In this document: positions 48,832 to 63,643 of the stretch, in pieces
Layout: every line of letters begins with the position of its first letter
How positions within the stretch are numbered: the first letter of the stretch is position 1
DNA from: Pseudomonas sp. CAN1
GTDB taxonomy: Bacteria; Pseudomonadota; Gammaproteobacteria; Pseudomonadales; Pseudomonadaceae
NCBI RefSeq assembly: GCF_030462585.1
Contig: NZ_JASMRU010000009.1
Location: 111,007-175,006, forward strand
Direction of reading: 5' to 3'
DNA length: 64,000 bases
Notes under the pieces: generated by a model
The model's input: the letters and a program-made list of their open reading frames with translations, nothing else
Databases searched by the model: none
Told to the model about the DNA's origin: nothing
Program-made: the position numbers and the translations under genes

Positions 48832-50030
48832 TGTTCTCGTTCCTGCGCCCCTATCCGTCCCCGCTGATCAGCCGTAACGGCATCGACATCGACTTCCCGC
48901 TGCTCGCGGGTTGTCTGGCGCTGCTCGGCCTCGGCCTGGTGATGGTCACTTCGGCGTCCTCCGAAGTCGCCGCGGCGCAGTCCGGCAACCCGCTGTACTT
49001 CTCGGTACGCCACCTGATCTACCTCGCCATCGGTTTCGTCGCCTGCGGCGTGACCATGATGGTGCCGATGGAAACCTGGCAGCGCTGGGGCTGGAAGCTG
49101 CTGGCAGTGGCCTTCCTGCTGCTGGTGATGGTGATCACCCCCGGCATCGGCCGCGAGGTGAACGGTTCCATGCGCTGGATCGGCTTCGGCCTGTTCAACA
49201 TCCAGCCCTCGGAAATCGCCAAGGTCTTCGTGGTGATCTTCATGGCCGGCTACCTGGTGCGCCGTCAGGAAGAGGTGCGCGAGAGCTGGCTGGGCTTCTT
49301 CAAGCCCTTCGTGGTGCTGCTGCCGATGGCCGGCCTGCTGCTGCGCGAGCCCGACTTCGGCGCCACCGTGGTAATGATGGGTGCGGCCGCCGCGATGCTG
49401 TTCCTCGGCGGCGTCGGCCTGTTCCGCTTCGGCCTGATGGTCGCCCTGGCAGTGGGCGCCGTGGTGCTGCTGATCCAGACCCAACCGTACCGGATGGCGC
49501 GTCTGACCAACTTCACCGACCCCTGGGCCGACCAGTTCGGCGCGGGCTACCAGCTCAGCCAGGCGCTGATCGCCTTCGGCCGTGGCGGCTGGACCGGCAT
49601 GGGCCTGGGCAACAGCATCCAGAAGCAGTTCTACCTGCCCGAAGCGCACACCGACTTCGTGTTTGCCGTGCTCGCCGAAGAACTGGGCATAGTCGGAGCC
49701 ATGGCCACCGTGGGCCTGTTCGTCTTCGTCAGCCTGCGCGCCCTGTACATCGGCATCTGGGCCGAGCAGTCGAAACAGTACTTCTCCGCCTACGTCGCCT
49801 ACGGCCTGGCCTTCCTGTGGATCGGCCAGTTCCTGATCAACGTCGGCGTGAACGTCGGCCTGCTGCCGACCAAGGGCCTGACCCTGCCATTCCTCAGCTA
49901 CGGCGGCAGCTCGCTGGTGATCTGCTGCGCCCAGCTGGGAATGCTGCTGCGCATCGAGTGGGAACGTCGCACCGTGATGGGCAGCGAGGAATATGAATTC
50001 AGCGAAGAGGACTTTGCCGATGAAAGGTAA
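48831..50030 (+). CDS. ftsW: SEDS peptidoglycan glycosyltransferase FtsW
   Basis: FtsW polymerises glycan strands at the septum with FtsI. The 399-residue protein has about ten membrane helices and SEDS motifs 'PSEIAKVFVVIFMAGYLVRR', 'EPDFGATVVM', 'PEAHTDFVFAVLAEELG' (with the catalytic Asp in the large periplasmic loop) and 'TKGLTLPFLSYGGSS'. The C-terminus overlaps murG by 11 bp. Confidence 0.97.
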   Translation: MFSFLRPYPSPLISRNGIDIDFPLLAGCLALLGLGLVMVTSASSEVAAAQSGNPLYFSVRHLIYLAIGFVACGVTMMVPMETWQRWGWKLLAVAFLLLVMVITPGIGREVNGSMRWIGFGLFNIQPSEIAKVFVVIFMAGYLVRRQEEVRESWLGFFKPFVVLLPMAGLLLREPDFGATVVMMGAAAAMLFLGGVGLFRFGLMVALAVGAVVLLIQTQPYRMARLTNFTDPWADQFGAGYQLSQALIAFGRGGWTGMGLGNSIQKQFYLPEAHTDFVFAVLAEELGIVGAMATVGLFVFVSLRALYIGIWAEQSKQYFSAYVAYGLAFLWIGQFLINVGVNVGLLPTKGLTLPFLSYGGSSLVICCAQLGMLLRIEWERRTVMGSEEYEFSEEDFADER

Positions 50031-51085
50031 CGTCCTGATCATGGCAGGCGGCACCGGCGGACACGTGTTCCCGGCCCTGGCCTGCGCCCGCGAGTTCCAG
50101 GCACGCGGCTACAGCGTGCACTGGCTGGGCACCCCGCGCGGCATCGAGAACGACCTGGTACCCAAGGCCGGCCTGCCGCTGCACCTGATCAACGTCAGCG
50201 GTCTGCGCGGCAAGGGCCTCAAGTCGCTGCTGCGTGCACCGTTCGACCTGCTCAAGTCGCTGTTCCAGGCCATGGGTGTAGTGCGCCAGCTCAAGCCGGT
50301 CTGCGTGCTCGGCCTGGGTGGCTACGTCACCGGCCCGGGCGGCTTGGCCGCCAAGCTGTCCGGCGTGCCATTGGTGATCCATGAACAGAACGCCGTCGCC
50401 GGCACCGCCAACCGCAGCCTCGCGCCGCTGGCCAAGCGTGTCTGCGAAGCCTTCCCGGACACCTTCGGCAGCAGCGCCAAGCGCCTGACCACCGGCAACC
50501 CGGTGCGCGTCGAGCTGTTCCTGGAAGAGGGCGCCCGCGCGCCGCTGGCTGGCCGCCGAGTCAACCTGCTGGTGCTGGGCGGCAGCCTGGGCGCCGAGCC
50601 GCTGAACAAGCTGTTGCCCGAAGCGCTGGCGCAGGTGCCGGTGGAGATTCGCCCGGCCATTCGCCATCAGGCCGGTCGTCAGCATGACGAAATTACTGCG
50701 GAGCGTTATCGCGCCGCCGGTGTCGAAGCGGACGTAGCTCCGTTCATCGCCGACATGGCCGCCGCCTACGCCTGGGCCGATCTGGTGATCTGCCGCGCGG
50801 GTGCGCTGACCGTGAGCGAGTTGACCGCTGCTGGCCTGCCGTCCTTCCTGGTGCCGCTGCCCCACGCGATCGATGACCACCAGACCAAGAACGCCGAATT
50901 CCTGGTGCGCGAGGGCGCGGCCCTCCTGCTGCCACAGAAATCTACCAGCGCCGCCGAACTGGCCGCGCAGTTGTCCGAGGTATTGATGCATCCCGATTCC
51001 CTGACCCGCATGGCCGCTCGCGCTCGCAGCCTGGCCAAGCCCGAGGCTACCCGCACGGTAGTCGATGCCTGCCTGGAGGTGGCCC

Positions 51086-51093
<8 letters not shown>
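50020..51093 (+). CDS. murG: Lipid II synthase MurG
   Basis: MurG transfers GlcNAc from UDP-GlcNAc to lipid I at the cytoplasmic face of the membrane. The 357-residue GT-B enzyme shows the N-terminal lipid-site loop '[16 protein letters not shown]', '[20 protein letters not shown]', '[12 protein letters not shown]' and the donor-site '[19 protein letters not shown]'. The ATG at 50020 is chosen because the protein then starts with the conserved loop and AGAGG precedes it. Confidence 0.97.
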
Positions 51094-53484
<2,391 letters not shown>

Positions 53485-53487
53485 GTC

Positions 53488-54351
53488 ATGAACGGCGCGC
53501 AGCTTCGTCACCAGAATCCCGGAATCGGCCGTGCACCAGCACGCAAGCCGGTGCCGCGCGGCGCCAGCCGTCTGGTGGCCAAGGAGCCGCTCAGCGCCCG
53601 TATGCCCAAGCCCAGCTTCGGCTTCCTCAAGGTGCTGCTGTGGCCTCTGGTGCTGGGTGTGCTGGGTGGCGGTGCGTACTACGGCGCGCAATACGTGCTG
53701 CCCTACGCCGACCGGCCGATCGCCAAGGTCAACGTCGAAGGCGACCTCAGCTACATCAGCCAGGCGGCGGTGCAGCAGCGGATCAGCTCGTACGTGTCGG
53801 CCAGCTTCTTCACCATCGACCTGGCCGGCATGCGCCAGGAGCTGGAGCAGATGCCCTGGATCGCCCACGCCGAGGTGCGTCGCGTATGGCCCGACCAGGT
53901 GGTGATTCGCCTGGACGAGCAATTGCCCATCGCCCGTTGGGGTGACGAGGCGCTGCTGAACAACCAGGGTCAGGCTTTCGCCCCGCGCGAAGTCGCGAAC
54001 TACGAGCACCTGCCGCGCCTGTCCGGCCCGCAGCGTGCGCAGCAGCAAGTGATGCAGCAGTACCAGATTCTCAGCCAGATGCTCCGTCCGCTGGGCTTCA
54101 CCATCGCCAGCCTGGACATGAGCTCGCGCGGCGCCTGGACTCTGGGCACCGCACAGGGCGTGGAGATCATGCTGGGCCGCGATCACGCGGTAGAACAGAT
54201 TCGCCGGTTCGTGACCATCTACGACAAGGCGCTGAAAGAACAGATTACGAAAATTGCCCGCATCGACATGCGTTACCCCAACGGCCTGGCCGTGGCGTGG
54301 CGCGATCCGGTGCCGGAAACGACGGTGGCCCAGACCACCGCCGTGCGTTGA
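53488..54351 (+). CDS. ftsQ: Cell division protein FtsQ
   Basis: FtsQ is a bitopic inner-membrane divisome protein. The 287-residue product has a basic cytoplasmic N-terminus, one membrane helix (about residues 46-68), a POTRA domain starting '[20 protein letters not shown]' and a beta domain with '[20 protein letters not shown]'. Position between ddlB and ftsA is standard. Confidence 0.95.
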   Translation: MNGAQLRHQNPGIGRAPARKPVPRGASRLVAKEPLSARMPKPSFGFLKVLLWPLVLGVLGGGAYYGAQYVLPYADRPIAKVNVEGDLSYISQAAVQQRISSYVSASFFTIDLAGMRQELEQMPWIAHAEVRRVWPDQVVIRLDEQLPIARWGDEALLNNQGQAFAPREVANYEHLPRLSGPQRAQQQVMQQYQILSQMLRPLGFTIASLDMSSRGAWTLGTAQGVEIMLGRDHAVEQIRRFVTIYDKALKEQITKIARIDMRYPNGLAVAWRDPVPETTVAQTTAVR

Positions 54352-54372
54352 GTTGAGGAGACTTCGATAAAC

Positions 54373-55620
54373 ATGGCAAGCGTGCAGAGCGGCAAAATGG
54401 TCGTCGGCCTCGACATCGGCACCTCCAAGGTGGTGGCGCTGGTGGGTGAGGTGGCGGCTGATGGCAAGCTGGAAATCGTCGGCATCGGGACGCATCCGTC
54501 ACGCGGCCTGAAGAAAGGCGTGGTGGTGAACATCGAGTCCACCGTGCAATCGATCCAGCGCGCCATCGATGAAGCCCAGCAGATGGCTGGCTGCCGTATC
54601 CACTCGGCCTTCGTCGGCATCGCCGGCAACCATATCCGCAGCCTGAACTCCCACGGCATCGTCGCGATCCGTGATCGCGAGGTCAGCGGCGCCGACATCG
54701 AGCGCGTACTGGATGCGGCCCAGGCCGTGGCCATTCCGGCTGACCAGCGTGTGCTGCACACCCTGGCCCAGGACTACGTGATCGACAACCAGGAAGGCGT
54801 GCGCGAGCCGCTGGGCATGTCCGGCGTACGTCTGGAAGCCAAGGTGCACGTGGTGACCTGCGCGGTGAACGCCGCCCAGAACATCGAGAAGTGCGTGCGT
54901 CGCTGCGGCCTGGAAGTGGACGACATCATCCTCGAGCAACTGGCCTCGGCCTACTCGGTGCTCACCGAGGATGAAAAGGAACTGGGCGTGTGCCTGGTGG
55001 ACATCGGCGGCGGCACCACCGACATCGCCATCTTCACTGAAGGCGCCATCCGCCATACGGCTGTTATCCCGATCGCCGGCGATCAGGTCACGAACGACAT
55101 CGCCATGGCGCTGCGTACCCCGACCCAGTACGCCGAAGAGATCAAGATTCGATATGCTTGTGCCTTGGCCAAACTGGCCGGTCCGGGCGAAACCATCAAG
55201 GTGCCCAGCGTAGGGGATCGGCCACCGCGGGAACTGTCGCGCCAAGCGCTTGCCGAAGTGGTCGAGCCTCGTTACGACGAGCTGTTCACCCTGGTTCAGG
55301 CAGAGCTGCGCCGCAGTGGCTATGAAGACCTGATCCCAGCCGGAATCGTCCTGACCGGTGGCACCTCCAAGATGGAAGGCGCCGTCGAGCTGGCCGAAGA
55401 GATCTTCCACATGCCGGTACGCCTGGGCGTACCCCACAGCGTCAAGGGACTGGCCGACGTCGTGCGCAATCCGATCTATTCCACCGGTGTGGGGCTGCTC
55501 CTGTACGGACTGCAAAAGCAATCCGACGGCATCTCCATGTCCGGCAGCAGCTTCAGCAGCGACGAACCCAAGACACCCGTACTGGAAAAGCTCAAACGCT
55601 GGGTCCAGGGCAATTTCTGA
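54373..55620 (+). CDS. ftsA: Cell division protein FtsA
   Basis: FtsA is an actin-like ATPase that tethers FtsZ to the membrane. The 415-residue protein has the ATPase motifs 'MVVGLDIGTSKVVALVGE', 'VCLVDIGGGTTDIAIFTEG' and 'IVLTGGTSKMEGAVELAEE', and ends with the C-terminal amphipathic membrane helix in 'VLEKLKRWVQGNF'. A good GAGGAG precedes the ATG. Confidence 0.97.
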   Translation: MASVQSGKMVVGLDIGTSKVVALVGEVAADGKLEIVGIGTHPSRGLKKGVVVNIESTVQSIQRAIDEAQQMAGCRIHSAFVGIAGNHIRSLNSHGIVAIRDREVSGADIERVLDAAQAVAIPADQRVLHTLAQDYVIDNQEGVREPLGMSGVRLEAKVHVVTCAVNAAQNIEKCVRRCGLEVDDIILEQLASAYSVLTEDEKELGVCLVDIGGGTTDIAIFTEGAIRHTAVIPIAGDQVTNDIAMALRTPTQYAEEIKIRYACALAKLAGPGETIKVPSVGDRPPRELSRQALAEVVEPRYDELFTLVQAELRRSGYEDLIPAGIVLTGGTSKMEGAVELAEEIFHMPVRLGVPHSVKGLADVVRNPIYSTGVGLLLYGLQKQSDGISMSGSSFSSDEPKTPVLEKLKRWVQGNF

Positions 55621-55637
55621 TTTACCACCGCGGTAAA
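55621..55637 (+). promoter_or_regulatory. Inverted repeat between ftsA and ftsZ
   Basis: TTTACC and GGTAAA around ACCGC, starting at the base after the ftsA stop and 36 bp before ftsZ. It contains the 8-bp palindrome ACCGCGGT. It could be an operator or an mRNA-processing or stability element; no T-tract follows. Confidence 0.4.
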
Positions 55638-55673
55638 CGTAGGCAACACAACTAGAAAGGAAGGAGAGGGGAA

Positions 55674-56858
55674 ATGTTTGAACTGGTAGATAACGTCCCG
55701 CAAACAGCAGTCATCAAGGTGATCGGCGTAGGTGGTGGCGGCGGCAACGCCGTGAACCACATGGCCAAGAACAACGTTGATGGCGTCGAATTCATTTGCG
55801 CCAACACCGATGCGCAGGCGCTGAAGAACATCGCCGCGCGCACCGTGCTGCAGCTCGGCCCGGGTGTGACCAAGGGCCTGGGCGCTGGCGCCAACCCCGA
55901 AGTAGGCCGCCAGGCCGCCATAGAGGACCGCGAGCGTATCGCCGAAGTCCTGGAAGGCGCCGACATGGTCTTCATCACCACCGGCATGGGTGGCGGCACC
56001 GGTACCGGTGCTGCGCCGATCATTGCCGAGGTTGCCAAGGAAATGGGCATCCTCACCGTGGCCGTGGTCACCCGTCCGTTCCCGTTCGAAGGTCGCAAGC
56101 GCATGCAGATCGCCGACGAAGGCATCCGCTCGCTGGCTGAAAGCGTCGACTCGCTGATCACCATCCCGAACGAAAAACTGCTGACCATCCTGGGCAAGGA
56201 CGCGAGCCTGCTGGCCGCCTTCGCCAAGGCTGACGATGTACTGGCCGGTGCCGTTCGCGGTATCTCCGACATCATCAAGCGCCCGGGCATGATCAACGTC
56301 GACTTCGCCGACGTGAAAACCGTCATGAGCGAAATGGGCATGGCCATGATGGGTACCGGCTGCGCCAGCGGCCCGAACCGCGCTCGCGAGGCTACCGAAG
56401 CCGCGATCCGCAACCCGCTGCTGGAAGACGTCAACCTGCAGGGCGCCCGCGGCATCCTGGTGAACATCACCGCCGGTCCCGACCTGTCCCTGGGCGAGTA
56501 CTCCGACGTGGGTAACATCATCGAGCAGTTCGCTTCCGAGCACGCCACCGTGAAAGTGGGCACCGTGATCGATCCGGACATGCGCGACGAGCTGCACGTC
56601 ACCGTAGTCGCCACCGGTCTGGGCGCTCGCCTGGAGAAGCCGGTCAAGGTCGTCGACAACACCGTTCAGACCCAGGCCGTCAGCAGCCAGGCTCCGGTTC
56701 AGCGCGAGCAGCAGTCGGTGAACTACCGTGACCTGGACCGCCCGACCGTCATGCGCAACCAGAACCACGGCGGCGCTGCCACCGCGGCCAAACTGAACCC
56801 GCAGGACGATCTGGACTACCTGGACATCCCGGCCTTCCTGCGTCGTCAGGCCGATTGA
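55674..56858 (+). CDS. ftsZ: Cell division protein FtsZ
   Basis: FtsZ is the tubulin-like GTPase that forms the division ring. The 394-residue protein has the GTP-binding 'GVGGGGGNAVNHM', the tubulin signature GGGTGTGAAP, T7-loop region 'NVDFADVKTVMSEMGMAMMG', a variable linker and the conserved C-terminal peptide DDLDYLDIPAFLRRQAD, which binds FtsA and ZipA. The ATG has a strong Shine-Dalgarno (AGGAGAGG). Confidence 0.98.
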   Translation: MFELVDNVPQTAVIKVIGVGGGGGNAVNHMAKNNVDGVEFICANTDAQALKNIAARTVLQLGPGVTKGLGAGANPEVGRQAAIEDRERIAEVLEGADMVFITTGMGGGTGTGAAPIIAEVAKEMGILTVAVVTRPFPFEGRKRMQIADEGIRSLAESVDSLITIPNEKLLTILGKDASLLAAFAKADDVLAGAVRGISDIIKRPGMINVDFADVKTVMSEMGMAMMGTGCASGPNRAREATEAAIRNPLLEDVNLQGARGILVNITAGPDLSLGEYSDVGNIIEQFASEHATVKVGTVIDPDMRDELHVTVVATGLGARLEKPVKVVDNTVQTQAVSSQAPVQREQQSVNYRDLDRPTVMRNQNHGGAATAAKLNPQDDLDYLDIPAFLRRQAD

Positions 56859-56889
56859 GTCGATTTATCAGGAGTATCAATGTGATTGG

Positions 56890-56918
56890 TTTTCAGCAAA
56901 GGGCGGTTCTGCTATCAT
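56890..56918 (+). promoter_or_regulatory. Promoter of lpxC
   Basis: TTTTCA (56890-56895), 17-bp spacer, TATCAT (56913-56918) with an extended -10 TG one base before. About 50 bp before the lpxC ATG. Confidence 0.6.
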
Positions 56919-56934
56919 CGCCGCCCATTGTTGA

Positions 56935-57882
<948 letters not shown>

Positions 57883-57910
57883 GGAACCTCCTCCTTTCAG
57901 CTACAACTTC

Positions 57911-57938
57911 AAAGGCCACCCTCGGGTGGCCTTTTTTT
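57911..57938. terminator. Bidirectional terminator between lpxC and dciA
   Basis: Arms AAGGCCACC and GGTGGCCTT around CTCG, with T7 on the right and AAA on the left. It serves convergent lpxC and dciA. Confidence 0.9.
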
Positions 57939-57964
57939 ATGCCTGCTGTTTATTGCCCGGCGGA

Positions 57965-58426
57965 TTACTCCTCGGATGGTTTCCGGCTGCGGCTGGCGAG
58001 GCGTTCGAGGGCGGCCTTGAGTTGCGGGTTGTTGCAGATGCCGTCGGCGGCTTCCTGCAGGGTGGCGGAAGCCGAGGCGGTCAGCTGGTTGGTGTTCACC
58101 GGCTTGGGCGGCTGGGTGACCGGCTGCACCTTGAACAGGATGCGCACCAGCCCGCTGAATTCCTCGTGGGCGGCGAGTTGCCGCAGCAAGCGGTTCTGCT
58201 GGTAGCGCAGGCGCGTGGCCCAGTGGCCGTCGGTGACCACCAGCAGCAGGCTGCCTTCGCGCCAGGAAGCGACCCGGCAGAAGGGCCGCGCGGCCGGCTG
58301 CAATTGCGCATCGACCAGCTCCTGCAGGCGCGACAGACGCTGCGCCTGGACGAACAGCGACTGCAGCGGCTTGGCTTCGCGCAGCAGCTTGGTCATCGCC
58401 TGGGCGGGCAGGGGGCGGAAGGCCAT
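57965..58426 (-). CDS. dciA: DciA (DUF721), replicative helicase loader/operator
   Basis: DciA is the widespread protein that assists DnaB loading in bacteria without DnaC, and it was described in P. aeruginosa at this locus (from memory). The 153-residue product has the DUF721 core 'LVDAQLQPAARPFCRVASWR' and 'LLLVVTDGHWATRLRYQQNR', then a Pro/Gln linker and a basic helical C-terminus. The ATG at 58426 (MAFRPLPAQAMTKLL) is chosen because it opens at the DUF721-like start; longer in-frame starts reach into the secA leader. Confidence 0.87.
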   Translation of the reverse strand: MAFRPLPAQAMTKLLREAKPLQSLFVQAQRLSRLQELVDAQLQPAARPFCRVASWREGSLLLVVTDGHWATRLRYQQNRLLRQLAAHEEFSGLVRILFKVQPVTQPPKPVNTNQLTASASATLQEAADGICNNPQLKAALERLASRSRKPSEE

Positions 58427-58714
58427 GGTGAGGAACCGGGATGAATAAAGAAGGATGGTAACAGATGCGCGCTGGGCCATAGGCCACCCTGGCCCTTGAA
58501 GTTGCCCGGCTGCGTCACCATATCACCCACACGGATCGAAAGATGTCTCCCCATGCATTGCCGGAAAGCGCGCAGAATGCGAAGCTTCCAAGGATGACTT
58601 CGGCACTTTTCTCCCGGATGTTTCCGGGTAGAATGCCCGCTTCATTGCCGTTCCGCGCCGCGGCCAGCCAGTCGGGCAGCCCTCCAATTCTCCAGTTCGG
58701 ATGACCCAGTCGAT
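58427..58714 (+). promoter_or_regulatory. Leader region of secA with candidate promoter and inverted repeat
   Basis: TTTTCT (58607-58612), 16 bp, TAGAAT (58629-58634) is a plausible secA promoter. Its spacer is filled by a perfect inverted repeat, CCCGGA and TCCGGG around TGTT (58613-58628), a possible operator. No secM-like secretion-monitor frame is visible between dciA and secA. The left part should also contain the dciA promoter, which I cannot define. Confidence 0.5.
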
Positions 58715-61468
<2,754 letters not shown>

Positions 61469-61488
61469 CCTCTCCCGACCCTGATGCC

Positions 61489-61525
61489 AACGCCGCGACC
61501 GGCCCTGCCGCTCGCGGCGTTTTTC
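61489..61525 (+). terminator. Terminator after secA
   Basis: Arms AACGCCGCGA and TCGCGGCGTT around a 13-base loop, followed by TTT. Confidence 0.85.
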
Positions 61526-61576
61526 TCATTTGATCCGCTGATTGAATGATTCACTGACTAGAAAGGAGCGCGCCAC

Positions 61577-62794
61577 ATGGCTGTTGGTCTCGGCCCCATG
61601 TCCACCCTGCACCCGGTCCCCGGTTTCGAACTCGGCATCGCCTCCGCCGGCATCAAGCGACCCGGCCGCAAGGACATCGTGGTGATGCGTTGCGCCGAAG
61701 GCTCCACCGTTGCCGGTGTGTTCACCACCAACGCCTTCTGTGCCGCTCCGGTGATCCTGGCGCGCAAGCGCTTCCTCGGCCCGGTGCGCTACCTGCTGAC
61801 CAACACCGGCAACGCCAACGCCGGCACCGGCGAGTCGGGTCTGGCCAATGCCATTCGCACCTGCGCCAAGCTGGCCGAGCTGGCTGGCGTGCCGGAAAAC
61901 GCCGTGCTGCCTTACTCCACCGGGGTGATCGGCGAGCCGCTGCCGGTCGAGAAGATCGAAGCCGCGCTGCCCGCAGCGCTGGCCAACCTGTCTGTGGATA
62001 ACTGGGCCGACGCCGCCACCGGCATCATGACCACCGACACCCTGCCCAAGGGTTCCAGCCGCCAGTTCGAGCACGACGGCGTGACCATCACCGTTACCGG
62101 CATCAGCAAGGGCGCCGGCATGATCAAACCGAACATGGCCACCATGCTCGGCTACATCGCCACCGACGCCAAGGTTGCCCAGGCCGTGCTGCAGGACCTG
62201 CTGCGCGATGCGTCGAACAAGTCGTTCAACCGCATCACCATCGACGGCGACACCTCCACCAACGACTGCTGCATGCTGGTCGCCACCGGCCAGGCCGCAC
62301 TCCCGGAAATTACCGCCGCCACCGGCGCGCTGTTCGCCGCGCTGAAGCAGGCCGTGCTGGAAGTGTCCATGGAGCTGGCCCAGGCCATCGTCCGCGACGG
62401 CGAAGGCGCCACCAAGTTCGTCACCGTGCAGGTGAACGGCGGCGCGACTCACCAGGAGTGCCTGGACGTCGGCTACGCCGTATCCCACTCGCCGTTGATC
62501 AAGACCGCGCTGTTCGCTTCCGACCCGAACTGGGGCCGCATCCTCGCCGCTGTCGGCCGTGCCGGCGTGGCAGACCTGGACGTGAGCCTGATCGACGTGT
62601 TCCTCGATGACGTGGCCATCGCCAGCCGCGGTTGCCGCGCTGCCAGCTACACCGAGGACCAGGGCGCCAGGGTCATGGCCCAGGAAGAGATCACCATCCG
62701 CATCGATCTCGGTCGCGGCACCTGCAGCGAGACCATCTGGACCACCGACCTGTCCCACGAGTACGTGAAGATCAACGCGGAATACCGCACCTGA
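61577..62794 (+). CDS. argJ: Bifunctional ornithine acetyltransferase / N-acetylglutamate synthase ArgJ
   Basis: ArgJ recycles the acetyl group from N-acetylornithine to glutamate in arginine synthesis. The 405-residue precursor cleaves itself in [15 protein letters not shown], where the Thr after Ala becomes the N-terminal nucleophile of the beta subunit. Other conserved parts are '[17 protein letters not shown]', '[12 protein letters not shown]' and '[17 protein letters not shown]'. AAAGGAG precedes the ATG. A bifunctional rather than monofunctional role is inferred from the Pseudomonas context. Confidence 0.95.
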   Translation: MAVGLGPMSTLHPVPGFELGIASAGIKRPGRKDIVVMRCAEGSTVAGVFTTNAFCAAPVILARKRFLGPVRYLLTNTGNANAGTGESGLANAIRTCAKLAELAGVPENAVLPYSTGVIGEPLPVEKIEAALPAALANLSVDNWADAATGIMTTDTLPKGSSRQFEHDGVTITVTGISKGAGMIKPNMATMLGYIATDAKVAQAVLQDLLRDASNKSFNRITIDGDTSTNDCCMLVATGQAALPEITAATGALFAALKQAVLEVSMELAQAIVRDGEGATKFVTVQVNGGATHQECLDVGYAVSHSPLIKTALFASDPNWGRILAAVGRAGVADLDVSLIDVFLDDVAIASRGCRAASYTEDQGARVMAQEEITIRIDLGRGTCSETIWTTDLSHEYVKINAEYRT

Positions 62795-62846
62795 TCACTG
62801 CGTAGGCCCTGGCGCCGATGTTCTGTCGGCGTCTCGTTGTTCTCGG

Positions 62847-62889
62847 ATTCCCGATTTTCATCGAAGGATGAAAATCGGGAATTTGTTTT
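62847..62889 (+). terminator. Long perfect hairpin after argJ, likely terminator
   Basis: Two perfectly complementary 16-base arms, ATTCCCGATTTTCATC (62847-62862) and GATGAAAATCGGGAAT (62867-62882), around GAAG, followed by TTGTTTT. It is unusually long and AT-rich in its lower stem. Confidence 0.75.
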
Positions 62890-62942
62890 CATGGCTGCCG
62901 CGCTCTAAGGTCTTCTGACTGACCTCCAAGAGCATCGCGTCC

Positions 62943-63572
62943 ATGTCCCTCACCCTGATCATCGGCAGCAAGAACGTCTCCTCCTGGTCCCTGCGCGGCT
63001 GGCTGGCCATGCAGCTCACCGGCGCCGAGTTCGAGGAAATCCTCATTCCCCTGGGTGGCCAGGACACCGCGCGGCGCATCCGCGAGCACTCGCCCAGCGG
63101 CAAGGTGCCGGCGCTCAAGTGCGAGCACGGGCTGATCTGGGATTCCCTGTCGATTGCCGAATACCTCGCCGAACGCTTCCCCGAAGCCCACCTCTGGCCC
63201 CGTGGCGAGGCAGCTCGCGCTCTGGCGCGCACGGTTTGTGCGGAGATGCACAGCGGCTTCATGGCGCTGCGCTCGAACATGCCCATGGACCTGCAGCGCA
63301 ACCAGCCGCTGGCCGAAGTGCCCGAAGCGGTGGAAGCCGATATCGCCCGCGTGGTCGAGCTCTGGGCGCTGTGCCGCCAGCAGTTCGGCCAGGACGGCCC
63401 GTTCCTGTTCGGCCACGCCAGCATCGCCGATGCCTTCTACGCCCCCGTCGCCACGCGCCTGCGCAGTTACTGCGTGACCCTGCCCATCGAGGCGCAGAAC
63501 TACGTCGACGCGATCTACGCCTGGCCGGCCTTCCGTCCCTGGCTGGACGCGGCGATGGTCGAACGCGCCTGA
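62943..63572 (+). CDS. Glutathione S-transferase family protein
   Basis: A 209-residue soluble protein with GST architecture: N-terminal thioredoxin-like domain (about residues 1-80) with the likely catalytic Ser in 'GSKNVSSWSLRGWLAMQL' and the glutathione gamma-Glu contact 'LIWDSLSIAEYLAERFPE', then an all-helical C-terminal domain ('FGHASIADAFYAPVATRL'). It lies between argJ and mutT, where P. aeruginosa also has a GST gene (from memory). The substrate is unknown. Confidence 0.88.
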   Translation: MSLTLIIGSKNVSSWSLRGWLAMQLTGAEFEEILIPLGGQDTARRIREHSPSGKVPALKCEHGLIWDSLSIAEYLAERFPEAHLWPRGEAARALARTVCAEMHSGFMALRSNMPMDLQRNQPLAEVPEAVEADIARVVELWALCRQQFGQDGPFLFGHASIADAFYAPVATRLRSYCVTLPIEAQNYVDAIYAWPAFRPWLDAAMVERA

Positions 63573-63643
63573 TCCCGGCCGCCAATGACGGTAGAATGCC
63601 CATCTGCGCGGGCCCTGCCTGAATCGGATTGAGGAGTAGCACT

